64,000 nucleotides of DNA, from the NCBI RefSeq assembly GCF_900129305.1, contig NZ_FQVB01000006.1:62001-126000 (forward strand), written 5' to 3'. The notes under the pieces were generated by a model that did no database searches, had not been told where the DNA came from, and worked only from the letters and a program-made list of their open reading frames with translations. Source of the DNA: Desulfacinum infernum DSM 9756 (GTDB lineage Bacteria > Desulfobacterota > Syntrophobacteria > Syntrophobacterales > DSM-9756). The position numbers and the translations under genes are program-made. The stretch's first letter is position 1; every line of letters begins with the position of its first letter. This document shows positions 56,883 through 64,000 of the stretch, in pieces.

Positions 56883-59006
56883 ATGACCCCACTGATGGAA
56901 AGCCTCCTGTCCCGCTTGCGGGAATACTTCAGCCTTGAGCGGCTGGGGGACCTCCTCGGCGAACTCCTGGTCAACCTCGTCATTTCGGCCATTGTCCTAA
57001 CCCTGTTCTACCTTTTCTGGCGGGTGGTGAATCGCCTGGTGGCGCCCCGTCTGAGAATTCATCTCGACAAGACCAGCGCCGCCTTCGCGGAAACGATCAT
57101 CAAATTCGGCCTTTTCGCCCTCGGGCTCATCGCCGCGCTCAGCGCCGCCGGCGTTCAGACGGCGGCCCTCCTCGGATCTCTCGGCGTGGCCGGACTTACC
57201 CTGGGATTCGCCCTGCGCGATACTCTTTCAAACATCATTTCCGGCATCCTCATTTTCCTGGATCGCCCCTTCACCATCGACGACCTCGTGGAAATCGACG
57301 GCCGCTACGGACGGGTGGAGCGAATCAGCCTCCGGACGACACGGATCATCACCAACGACGGCAAGATGCTCGCCGTACCCAACGCCGAAGTCATGAACAA
57401 GACTGTCATCTCCTACACCAACTTCCCTCACCTGCGGTTGGATATTCCGGTCACCGTCGCGGTCACGGAAGACCTGGACCGTGTGAAGCGGATCCTGATC
57501 GCCCTGGTGGAAGACGACCCGGATTACCTGAAGGATCCCCCTCCGTGCGTGGTGGTGGCGCAGTTGAACGACTACAACGTCTGTTTGGAGCTCCAGGCGT
57601 GGATCGACGATGAACGCCGACATGTGCCCAAGCGCTATGAACTGAGGGAAAAGATATTCAAGGCCCTGACCAAGGCCGGAGTGGAAATGCCCTTTGAAAC
57701 CATTCAGCTCGCCCCCCACAAGATCGTGATCGAGCCGGCGGAAAGGGCCACGGAGATGGGAAAGCCGGTCGTTGCCGGAAAGGATTTTTCGGATGGGGGG
57801 TCGGCGGTGGATTCCCGCCGCCGACCGCGGGAAGAAAAACCGGGAGAAAACCGGACAGGGGCCGGAACGCAACCGCCGAAACAGTCCCTTCGCCCCTGCG
57901 GAACGATACCGGCCCGGAATTTGACCTTTTCGACAACCTGGTGTGGGACCAGAACCGCGCAGACCCAAAACAGACAAAGGAGAGGCGTATGGCGCAAAGG
58001 AAAAGTCCCCGATGGTGGCTCGTTCCCCTCTTTCTCCTGGCGGGAGCGGCCTGGGCCATGGCTTCGGCCCCTGCCGCCAAAGGCCCGACGGAAGACTACC
58101 CCTGCCGCAACTGCCTGGCCACCCCCCAGTGGCTCCTGGAACACCGAAACGATCCCGACGTGGTCCTGGTGGATGTCCGGGAAGACAAGGACCTGGACGG
58201 AAGGTACCTTCCCGGCGCCGTCCGGCTACCCTGGAAGAGTTTCCAGCGCCACGACACGGTTCGGGGCGTGGGAGCGGTCTTCGTGGGAGCGGCCGAGGCC
58301 CAGGAAATCCTCGGCCGGGCGGGCATCGCGCGGACGGACACCGTCATCGTCTATGATTCCGTGGCACGGGACGGCGGCGCCACGGCCTCCTACGTCTTCT
58401 GGGTGCTGGACTACCTGGGGCATCCGTCCAAGAGGATCCTGGAAAGGGGCCTGGACGGGTGGGTGGAAGCCGGAGGCGAGACGGTTTCGGAACCAGCCCG
58501 GCGCGAGCCGGTCTTCTACCAGGCTCCGTCCGAAGAGATCCGGCCGCTTCGCCTGGCGGACGGCCCCTTCGTTCAGAGTCGGCTGGGAGATCCCTACTAC
58601 CAGATCCTGGATGTGCGATCTTCGGAAGAATACCTGGGCCTCAAGCAAAACACCGCCCTGGACGGAACCCCGCTGGCTCCAGGCCACATCCCGGGCGCCT
58701 ACAACGTGGACTACCGGTCCAACTGGCGGGACGCCGCCACCAAGGCCCTTCGTCCCTACTCCGAACTTCAAAAACTTTACGCCGGACTCGACCCCAACCG
58801 GGCGGTCATCGTCTATTGCCATTCGGGACGGCGCGCCTCCTTCGGCTATTTCGTGCTGCGCCTCATGGGCTTTCAGGACGTGCGTCTCTATGAAGCCTCG
58901 TGGAACGAATGGGGAAACAGCCGCTTCTACTATCCGGTGGAAAAGAAGGCCAACCGGCTTGAGGGCGCCGTTCCCATGCCCACGGCCGGTCCCGCCGCCC
59001 CGGTGA
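56883..59006 (+). CDS. MscS-family mechanosensitive channel with missing stop (open frame runs through the next gene)
   Basis: The first 290 residues are a normal small-conductance channel: three membrane segments (about 23-47, 57-77, 82-105), pore helix LGSLGVAGLTLGFALRDTLSNIISG, and the beta domain DRPFTIDDLVEIDGRYGRVERISLRTTRI. Start 56883 has GGAG upstream. After about 57790 the frame enters low-complexity residues and then reads the rhodanese gene in the wrong frame to 59006. A stop exists at 57922 in the frame that starts one base later, and a run of six G at 57793-57798 is a likely frameshift site. The functional gene probably ends near 57800-57924. Confidence 0.75.
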   Translation: MTPLMESLLSRLREYFSLERLGDLLGELLVNLVISAIVLTLFYLFWRVVNRLVAPRLRIHLDKTSAAFAETIIKFGLFALGLIAALSAAGVQTAALLGSLGVAGLTLGFALRDTLSNIISGILIFLDRPFTIDDLVEIDGRYGRVERISLRTTRIITNDGKMLAVPNAEVMNKTVISYTNFPHLRLDIPVTVAVTEDLDRVKRILIALVEDDPDYLKDPPPCVVVAQLNDYNVCLELQAWIDDERRHVPKRYELREKIFKALTKAGVEMPFETIQLAPHKIVIEPAERATEMGKPVVAGKDFSDGGSAVDSRRRPREEKPGENRTGAGTQPPKQSLRPCGTIPARNLTFSTTWCGTRTAQTQNRQRRGVWRKGKVPDGGSFPSFSWRERPGPWLRPLPPKARRKTTPAATAWPPPSGSWNTETIPTWSWWMSGKTRTWTEGTFPAPSGYPGRVSSATTRFGAWERSSWERPRPRKSSAGRASRGRTPSSSMIPWHGTAAPRPPTSSGCWTTWGIRPRGSWKGAWTGGWKPEARRFRNQPGASRSSTRLRPKRSGRFAWRTAPSFRVGWEIPTTRSWMCDLRKNTWASSKTPPWTEPRWLQATSRAPTTWTTGPTGGTPPPRPFVPTPNFKNFTPDSTPTGRSSSIAIRDGAPPSAISCCASWAFRTCVSMKPRGTNGETAASTIRWKRRPTGLRAPFPCPRPVPPPR

Positions 59007-59083
59007 AGGCCCCGCAGCCCGCGGAAGAAAAGCGCGAAACCCGGCCCGCGTCGACCGGCGGCTACGTTTCCTGCGGAGGGTGA
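57989..59083 (+). CDS. Periplasmic sulfurtransferase with two rhodanese domains
   Basis: At 364 residues, the start at 57989 follows AAGGAG. The signal peptide is about 1-26. The first rhodanese domain (about 45-165) has Asp at the catalytic position (VIVYDSVAR, D123) and should be inactive. The second (about 190-310) has the active Cys loop CHSGRRAS (C277). The C-terminus after a Pro/Ala linker ends SCGG, a possible sulfur-carrying or redox Cys. It should move sulfane sulfur in the periplasm. The next genes encode two YeeE/YedE transporter halves, so it may hand sulfur to or from them. Confidence 0.92.
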   Translation: MAQRKSPRWWLVPLFLLAGAAWAMASAPAAKGPTEDYPCRNCLATPQWLLEHRNDPDVVLVDVREDKDLDGRYLPGAVRLPWKSFQRHDTVRGVGAVFVGAAEAQEILGRAGIARTDTVIVYDSVARDGGATASYVFWVLDYLGHPSKRILERGLDGWVEAGGETVSEPARREPVFYQAPSEEIRPLRLADGPFVQSRLGDPYYQILDVRSSEEYLGLKQNTALDGTPLAPGHIPGAYNVDYRSNWRDAATKALRPYSELQKLYAGLDPNRAVIVYCHSGRRASFGYFVLRLMGFQDVRLYEASWNEWGNSRFYYPVEKKANRLEGAVPMPTAGPAAPVKAPQPAEEKRETRPASTGGYVSCGG

Positions 59084-59089
59084 AAAACG

Positions 59090-59644
59090 ATGGAAAAAAA
59101 GTCCATGATCCGAAACGCGACCGTCGAGGAGACGGCGCGCACCTGGCCGGTGCTCCCGGCGGCCCTGGCCCTGGCGGGCATCATCGTCTTCATCTTCGCC
59201 ACCTTCGGCCCTCCCGCCTCTTCCAGCGGGTTCGTGAGCCTTCTCAAGGGCTTTCTGGGGCCGATCCTTCCCGACTACATCGCCCGGAAGGAACACTACC
59301 GGATCATCCCGGGGCCGGGTTCCTGGCTCTTCGCCTTCGTCCTGGGCATGGCGGCCGGCGGATACCTGGGCGGCCTCACCTTGGGAAAGCCCATTCGAAA
59401 CGTTCCGGCCATTTGGGAGCGGCGTTTCGGAGCCCGGCCGGCCCTTCGATATGCGGCGTCCTTTCTGGGCGGGTTCCTCATCCTTTTCGGAGCCCGCCTG
59501 GCCGGCGGATGCACCCTGGGGCTCTTCATTTCCGGGTCCGCCCAACTGGCCGTGAGCGGCCTTTACTTCGGAGCGGTCATCTTCGCCGTGGCCATGATCA
59601 CCAGCCGCCTGGTGTACGGATCGCCAAAGGGAGGAAAGAAATGA
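59090..59644 (+). CDS. YeeE/YedE-family transporter, first half
   Basis: This 184-residue protein has four to five predicted spans. It has the family Cys motif GARLAGGCTLGLFISG, which in TsuA (YeeE) passes thiosulfate. GGAGGG within the rhodanese end is the ribosome site. The usual single protein is about 350 residues; here it is split into two genes. Confidence 0.88.
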   Translation: MEKKSMIRNATVEETARTWPVLPAALALAGIIVFIFATFGPPASSSGFVSLLKGFLGPILPDYIARKEHYRIIPGPGSWLFAFVLGMAAGGYLGGLTLGKPIRNVPAIWERRFGARPALRYAASFLGGFLILFGARLAGGCTLGLFISGSAQLAVSGLYFGAVIFAVAMITSRLVYGSPKGGKK

Positions 59645-60183
59645 CGCAGGTCCTGCTGGGTCTCTTTTCCGGTATCGCCTTCGGGTTCGTCATTCAACGG
59701 ATCGGGGCCACGGACCCCGACCGGATGGCCCGGGCGCACCTCATGGTGGAACCTCAGATCCCCCAGTTCATGATGCTGGCGGTGGCCTTTTCCGCCCTGG
59801 GCCTGGCGGGCCTCCAGGCCGTGGGGGTGGGCCGAACGGTGATTCTGCCCACCAGCCTGGTGGCCACGGGAACCGCCGCGGTCCTCTTCGGCATCGGATG
59901 GGGATTGTGCGGGTATTGTCCCGGAACCTGCTGGGCCGCCGCGGGGGAAGGACGCCTGGATGCGGTCTTCGCCCTGCTGGGAGGACTTGCGGGAACGGCC
60001 GTCTTCGCCCATTTCCACGAACGGATCATCCCGGCGCTCTATCTTCCCACCAACAAGGGACCGCTCACTCTGACCGACTGGGTGGGAAACCGTTTCGCCG
60101 CGGCGTGTCTGTTGGCCGCAGCCTTCGCAGCCGCCGCCTGGGTCATCGGCCGGGTGTGGAAGGCGGAAGACGACGATGCATGA
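59641..60183 (+). CDS. YeeE/YedE-family transporter, second half
   Basis: This 180-residue protein overlaps the first half by ATGA and has four spans. The Cys motif is GIGWGLCGYCPGTCWAAAGEG. With the first half it would complete one channel for thiosulfate or another sulfur species. This split pair next to a rhodanese gene is typical of sulfur-metabolising bacteria. Confidence 0.88.
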   Translation: MTQVLLGLFSGIAFGFVIQRIGATDPDRMARAHLMVEPQIPQFMMLAVAFSALGLAGLQAVGVGRTVILPTSLVATGTAAVLFGIGWGLCGYCPGTCWAAAGEGRLDAVFALLGGLAGTAVFAHFHERIIPALYLPTNKGPLTLTDWVGNRFAAACLLAAAFAAAAWVIGRVWKAEDDDA

Positions 60184-60802
60184 GAAGAAGAAATGGAATC
60201 TCCGCTGGCTTTGGGGCCTCGTGGTGTGCCTTCTGTGGGGTTGTTCCGACGGGAGGACGACGCAGGATGAGGCCCTGCGGGTGCCGAGGGGCTACGTTCC
60301 GGTGCTGGAATTCGTCCACAACGGGCGGCTCCTTCGCTTCGGGCCCTTCGTGGGATACTATTTCCGGCCGGAAGTCCCGGGAGACATGCGCCGCATCCGC
60401 CTGGTCTGCTTCAACGAACGGAATTTCTATTCTTCGGACGCCCCCGAAAACGCCCTGCTCTACGAAGGCGACGGGATTCTCACCGATCTCCCTCCAGCCG
60501 AAGCGCCCCTTCCCCGAGGAAAGGAGAGAATCCAACCCGTCTTTTTCCCGGACGCCCCCGCGGCGTGGCTCGAGTCGCGCCCGGAACCCCGCGACGCCTA
60601 TGTGCATTTCCATTCGTGTCACGACGCCTCGGGGCCGGTCTCAACCGGATTTTGGATCCGGCACGTGGCCGTTCGGGACTTCTCCTACGACATGGGCGGC
60701 CGCGTCGGGCCCGGTAGTCCTCTCTACCATGCGGTGCGCAAGGGAGAAGACAGGGACTTCGCCCGGATCATCGAGTTCGACCGCGGCAAGAAAAAACCGT
60801 AA
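60176..60802 (+). CDS. Putative lipoprotein of unknown function
   Basis: This 208-residue protein overlaps the transporter gene by 8 bp. The N-terminus has a lipobox-like LLWGC, with Cys about residue 23. The mature part has no family I know; His/Cys residues near FHSCHDASG might bind metal. Its tight coupling to the YeeE/YedE genes suggests a role in the same sulfur system at the membrane. Confidence 0.75.
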   Translation: MHEKKKWNLRWLWGLVVCLLWGCSDGRTTQDEALRVPRGYVPVLEFVHNGRLLRFGPFVGYYFRPEVPGDMRRIRLVCFNERNFYSSDAPENALLYEGDGILTDLPPAEAPLPRGKERIQPVFFPDAPAAWLESRPEPRDAYVHFHSCHDASGPVSTGFWIRHVAVRDFSYDMGGRVGPGSPLYHAVRKGEDRDFARIIEFDRGKKKP

Positions 60803-60897
60803 AGGGGGCCACGGGAAGATTGGCTGATCCACCCCTTTCCCGTGTGATAAAATATGATCCCGAAATCGTTCACCAGACAAAACAAGGAGAGGGCGCA

Positions 60898-61119
60898 ATG
60901 GCCGACTCAACGATTTCCGACTTGACCGTTGATGAGTTCAAGAAACTCATCCGAGAGGTGGTCCTTCAGACACTCTCGGAAATCTTCGGCGATCCAGATC
61001 AGGGTCTGGAACTTCGAGAAGAGTTTGAAGTCGAACTTCGGCGTGCTCTTGCTGCGGATGGCACACGCCAGACCAGACCCGCACAGGAAGTTGCCGCGAG
61101 ACTCGGACTCACGTGGTGA
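60898..61119 (+). CDS. Putative antitoxin of the RelE-type pair
   Basis: This 73-residue protein is acidic and helical (LTVDEFKKLIREVVLQTLSEIF..LREEFEVELRRALAADGTRQ). It ends 3 bp before the toxin gene. AAGGAGA precedes the ATG. The sequence is not a textbook family, but the size, charge and place fit an antitoxin. Confidence 0.75.
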   Translation: MADSTISDLTVDEFKKLIREVVLQTLSEIFGDPDQGLELREEFEVELRRALAADGTRQTRPAQEVAARLGLTW

Positions 61120-61122
61120 GAT

Positions 61123-61380
61123 ATGTTCCAGGTGGACTTCACCGCCGCAGCGGAAACCGATCTGGCGCGTCCAGACAAGCCGATTGCGCAACGGGTACTG
61201 AAAAAGTTGCGCTGGCTGGCCGAAAACTTTGACCTTATCACGCCAGAGACATTGACGGGGCCATGGACCAACCTGTTGAAGCTTCGCGTCGGCGATTACC
61301 GCGTGCTTTACTCCTGCGATCAAGACAAACAAAGGATTGTTGTCCTCTTCGTAAGGCATCGGCGCGAAGTCTACAAGTAG
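61123..61380 (+). CDS. RelE/ParE-family toxin
   Basis: At 85 residues, the compact alpha-beta fold pattern is clear: FQVDFTAAAETDLARPDKPIAQRVLKKLRWL, then LKLRVGDYRVLYSCDQDKQRIVVLFVRHRREVYK with the catalytic-type Arg in GDYRVLY and the C-terminal RHRREVY. It probably cuts mRNA at the ribosome. Confidence 0.92.
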   Translation: MFQVDFTAAAETDLARPDKPIAQRVLKKLRWLAENFDLITPETLTGPWTNLLKLRVGDYRVLYSCDQDKQRIVVLFVRHRREVYK

Positions 61381-61444
61381 CGAACCGGCCTTCGAGCGTC
61401 CTCACACAGTAGCGCCCCGGGCATCCAAACGCGGCATCGGCCTA

Positions 61445-61587
61445 GGACCTTGTCCGAGAACTCCCCCAACCGTCACTCCCGCGCAAGCGGGAGTCCATAA
61501 GTTGCCGGAAATCCTGGATCCCCGCTTCCGCGGGGATGACGAATGGGCGTTGAATGAGGCAAATTTGCCATTGCCGGACAGGCCCCT
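61445..61587 (+). mobile_element. MITE-like element T11, type B (about 143 bp)
   Basis: The left end is GGACCTTGTCCGAGAACTCC and the right end is the complement of GGGGCCTGTCCGGCAATGG. A TA lies directly outside each end (61443-61444 and 61588-61589), as for a 2-bp target duplication. The right flank supplies the TAG stop of the next gene. Confidence 0.8.
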
Positions 61588-61897
61588 AGTCGTCCTCTTC
61601 GTCGGCGTTCCACCAGTCGTGGCAGGCGTCCTCGATGGCCTCCCGGGTTTCCGGGTCCACCCGGTCCCGGAGGCTCCAGGCCATCTCCACCCATTCTTCC
61701 ATGATCCGGTGGGCCTCCACCTCGTCGCCCGCATCGTCCAGATCGCTCACCAGGTCCATGAGATCGGTGAGGGCCTCCCGCACCGGCCGGGGCCCCTCGC
61801 TGGAAGCCATGGGGACCCCCGCCTTCACGTATTCCCAGCCCAGGAGCCCCGTCTCGGGTTCCCAGGACCACACGATGCGCTTCTTGCGTCGTCCCAC
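61586..61897 (-). CDS. Small acidic protein of unknown function
   Basis: At 103 residues, the GTG start follows AAGGAGAGGGGAG. The N-terminus is basic (GRRKKRIVWSW) and the rest strongly acidic and helical (LMDLVSDLDDAGDEVEAH..WNADEEDD). There is no membrane segment and no family I recognise. The stop codon TAG is at the edge of element T11. Confidence 0.65.
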   Translation of the reverse strand: MGRRKKRIVWSWEPETGLLGWEYVKAGVPMASSEGPRPVREALTDLMDLVSDLDDAGDEVEAHRIMEEWVEMAWSLRDRVDPETREAIEDACHDWWNADEEDD

Positions 61898-61924
61898 GCT
61901 CCCCTCTCCTTTCGCAATGATCGC

Positions 61925-63619
61925 TCAGGCGCCTTCCGCCCGGACCTTCGTCAGTTGATTCCCCACGACCGTGGCCAGGACCACCAGGCCCGTGGACAGA
62001 AAGATCATGAGAATTCCCAAGGCCGACAGCCTCCCCCACAGCCCGTCTTCGGCAAACCGGAGGATCTGCACCGCCAGCACTTCCGTCCCGGGCCTGGAGA
62101 GAACCACCGACAGGGTGAGTTCCCGAACGAACATGGTAGCCATCAGAATCCAGCCGGACACGATGCCGGGAACCAGCAGCGGAATGACGATGCGCCGAAG
62201 GGTCATCACGGTGCCCGCGCCGCACACCCTCGACGATTCCTCCAGGTGATCGTGGATCTGGACGAAAGCGCTGGTCATGGGACGAACCCCGTAGGGCAGG
62301 TAGGTGGCGATGTATCCGATGAGAAGCGCCCAGATGGTGGCGTAGAGCGGGGTCTTGACGAAAAACCACATGAACCCCACGCCGATGACGATCCCTGGAA
62401 AGGAAAAGGAAAGAAAGGTCAAGGATTCCAGAAGACCCGCCGCCCGGCTCTTGATCTTCACAATGGCATAGGCGGCGAAGATGGAAAGGAGGGTTCCCAG
62501 GCTGGCCCCCACGACCCCGAGAAAGAGGCTGTTCTTGAGGGACAGGAGGGAGATGGGGTCGTGGAGGACCTCCGCATAATTCTTCCAGCTCATCATGGAA
62601 AGGGCCTTGGCCCCCGGCACCATGGAATAGGGCAGAACCGACGTATAGAAAAGCACCAGGACCGGAACCACGATGAGCACGAAGGACAGAACCCCCACCA
62701 CGAAAAAGAGCGGCATGCGGGCCCCCTTGAGGTCGATGACCGTGGGCCGATAGCCGCGGCTGGAGATGGTGACGTATTTTTCACTTTCCGAGGTGAGGTA
62801 GCGGTAGAGGTAGATGAGGGAGACGGACGCCGCCAGGGCGCTCATGCCGATGGCCGCCGCCTTTCCGTAGTCCGCCACGTACCCGGTGGCGATCACCCGA
62901 TAGATCTGGGTGGCCAGCACGTAGATCCGCCCCGGCATGCCGATGACCGACGGGACGGCGAAGGACGCCAGGCTGCGCACGATGACCAGAATAAAGGAAG
63001 CCAGGATGGCGGGCCGCAGGACCGGCAGGGTGACCCGCACCAGGGTTCTCCAATTGGACGCCCCGCACACTCGGGACGACTCCTCGAGAGAGACGTCGAA
63101 GGAGGCCAGGGCCGGCGCCAGAATGAGATAGGCGATGGGCAGGTCCAGCAACCCCTCCACCAGGATCATGCCCCGGAGGGTGTAGATGTTGAAAGGCGAA
63201 TGCGACAGGCCGAAAAGATCGCGTGCCAGAAGGTTCAGGAGCCCGTTGCTGGGATTGAGGAGCAGCACCCAGCTCACCGAAAAGAGGATGTGGGGGATCA
63301 TCATGGGCACGATGGATAGCACCCGAAAGAGGAACTTGAAGGGGATATTGGTGCGCGTGTTGAGATAGGCCAGAAACAGGGCGAGCACCGTGGCGAAGAT
63401 GGCCGAACCCACGGTGAACACCGCCGTATTGACGAGGATCTCCCTGAAGTCCGGGTCGGTGTAGGCTTCCACATACTTTTGGATCGTGAAGCTCCCGAAG
63501 GCCCCCAGCCCTTTCGAGAAACTTCCCAAAACGAGCATGACCACAGGACAGACCGTGAGAAAACCCACCACGGCGATGAGCGACGGGGTGAGAAGCGTTC
63601 GTGCAGTGGGTCTTGTCAT
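61925..63619 (-). CDS. ABC transporter permease with two fused domains (iron(III)/FbpB type)
   Basis: This 564-residue protein has about twelve spans in two homologous halves. Each half has an EAA loop: LEESSRVCGASNWRTLVRVTLPVLRP and LEESSRVCGAGTVMTLRRIVIPLLVP. Such fused permeases import ferric iron, or sometimes spermidine/2-aminoethylphosphonate-type ligands, with one ATPase. The ATPase gene overlaps it by 4 bp upstream. Confidence 0.9.
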   Translation of the reverse strand: MTRPTARTLLTPSLIAVVGFLTVCPVVMLVLGSFSKGLGAFGSFTIQKYVEAYTDPDFREILVNTAVFTVGSAIFATVLALFLAYLNTRTNIPFKFLFRVLSIVPMMIPHILFSVSWVLLLNPSNGLLNLLARDLFGLSHSPFNIYTLRGMILVEGLLDLPIAYLILAPALASFDVSLEESSRVCGASNWRTLVRVTLPVLRPAILASFILVIVRSLASFAVPSVIGMPGRIYVLATQIYRVIATGYVADYGKAAAIGMSALAASVSLIYLYRYLTSESEKYVTISSRGYRPTVIDLKGARMPLFFVVGVLSFVLIVVPVLVLFYTSVLPYSMVPGAKALSMMSWKNYAEVLHDPISLLSLKNSLFLGVVGASLGTLLSIFAAYAIVKIKSRAAGLLESLTFLSFSFPGIVIGVGFMWFFVKTPLYATIWALLIGYIATYLPYGVRPMTSAFVQIHDHLEESSRVCGAGTVMTLRRIVIPLLVPGIVSGWILMATMFVRELTLSVVLSRPGTEVLAVQILRFAEDGLWGRLSALGILMIFLSTGLVVLATVVGNQLTKVRAEGA

Positions 63620-64000
63620 CGCGTCACCAGAAAACAGTAGTTGGGATCAAAACGCACCCCGACCCGGTCCCCGCGGCGGACCCGGACGTCCGGATCGATC
63701 CGCGTGTTCAGGAGGGTTTCCCCCACCCTCACCTCGCCTTCGTGGGCCTCGCCCACAAAAACCAGAGACTCCACGACGCCGGAAAAGGTGTTGATTCCCT
63801 CGGCCAGCGGATCTGCAACCACCCGGATGAACTCGGGCCGGACGCACACCGTCACCTCATCCCCCCGGGCGACCTTGGGCCCCCTGGCCGCCAGGACCTT
63901 CCCGATGGGGGTTTCCACCGCCACCAGGTCCTCCTCCCGGGTCTCCACGGTTCCGGGAATGAGATTGGCCCGACCGATGAAATCGGCCACGAACGGATGC
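63616..64000 (-). CDS. ABC transporter ATP-binding protein (partial, C-terminal TOBE domain)
   Basis: The visible 128 codons (HPFVADFIGRANLIPGTV.., ending VRFDPNYCFLVTR) are the C-terminal TOBE region found in FbpC/PotA-type ATPases. The Walker motifs are beyond the right edge. It overlaps the permease start by 4 bp, so the two are coupled. Confidence 0.85.
   Translation of the reverse strand, partial: HPFVADFIGRANLIPGTVETREEDLVAVETPIGKVLAARGPKVARGDEVTVCVRPEFIRVVADPLAEGINTFSGVVESLVFVGEAHEGEVRVGETLLNTRIDPDVRVRRGDRVGVRFDPNYCFLVTR

Noticed and set aside
57800-59006. A 400-residue C-terminal extension of MscS
   Set aside because: Its residues are the rhodanese gene read in a wrong frame (Trp/Arg/Ser/Pro-rich), with no domain features.
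60820-60858. Sigma-70 promoter before the RelE-type pair (TTGGCT..TATGAT)
   Set aside because: The spacing between the boxes is too long to support, although an AT-rich stretch is present.
1-64000. tRNA, rRNA or prophage genes
   Set aside because: I found no conserved rRNA stretch, tRNA-like cloverleaf or phage structural gene by reading; a covariance-model scan would settle small RNAs.

Overview
The window is GC-rich bacterial chromosome with dense coding on both strands. I infer a deltaproteobacterium (Desulfobacterota), probably a sulfate reducer or syntroph near the Syntrophobacterales. The reasons are many NtrC-type sigma-54 activators and PAS/GAF histidine kinases, a long-form YeiH 'sulfate exporter', a periplasmic rhodanese with a split YeeE/YedE transporter, a standalone long acyl-CoA dehydrogenase, and abundant REP-like palindromes between genes. 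No rRNA, tRNA, CRISPR array, prophage or intact transposase gene was seen.

Layout. 1-4.5 kb: a truncated sensor kinase, a cytoplasmic histidine kinase, an NtrC-type regulator and a receiver protein behind a candidate sigma-54 promoter. 4.7-11.3 kb: HAD hydrolase, M24 peptidase, plsB and recN. 11.3-17.9 kb: a regulatory unit in which a heme-motif (CxxCH) membrane kinase and its NtrC-type regulator diverge from a YeiH-type transporter that has a near-consensus sigma-54 promoter. 18-23 kb: small membrane proteins, YajD-like HNH nuclease, a methyltransferase remnant, cobB coupled to an ATP-grasp gene, a flavin reductase and yhhQ. 23.4-29.8 kb: heterodimeric ABC exporter, a secreted protein, metallophosphoesterase and an RRM protein. 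30-36.4 kb: MarR regulator and acyl-CoA dehydrogenase sharing an operator-like palindrome, then an aminotransferase/GlcD/amino-acid-binding-protein cluster. 37-45.5 kb: hybrid kinase, Rcp1-like receiver, LytS-type kinase, OYE-family reductase and a diguanylate cyclase. 45.6-46.3 kb: Phd/PIN toxin-antitoxin. 46.5-53.9 kb: a dipeptide ABC operon with a DppA-type D-aminopeptidase. 54-61.9 kb: Fe-S oxidoreductase, MarC, MscS, the sulfurtransferase/YeeE set and a RelE-type toxin-antitoxin. 61.9-64 kb: a two-domain ABC permease and the end of its ATPase gene.

The most unusual content is between genes. (1) At least eleven short elements share one imperfect terminal inverted repeat (GGAGGCTGTCCGAGAAC-like) but carry three different hairpin cores of very uniform length (about 143, 217 and 119 bp). 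They look like MITE families, and several abut head to tail. (2) Heptanucleotide arrays (TGATGAG-like) begin exactly at the stop codon of five unrelated genes; because seven is not a multiple of three, they place stops in all frames. (3) A third repeat layer is a REP system with GTAG/CTAC feet. Several gene 3' ends are made of repeat sequence. Other points for a second look are the mscS reading frame that runs through the rhodanese gene, the sigma-54/heme-kinase/YeiH circuit, and the paired MarR operators.
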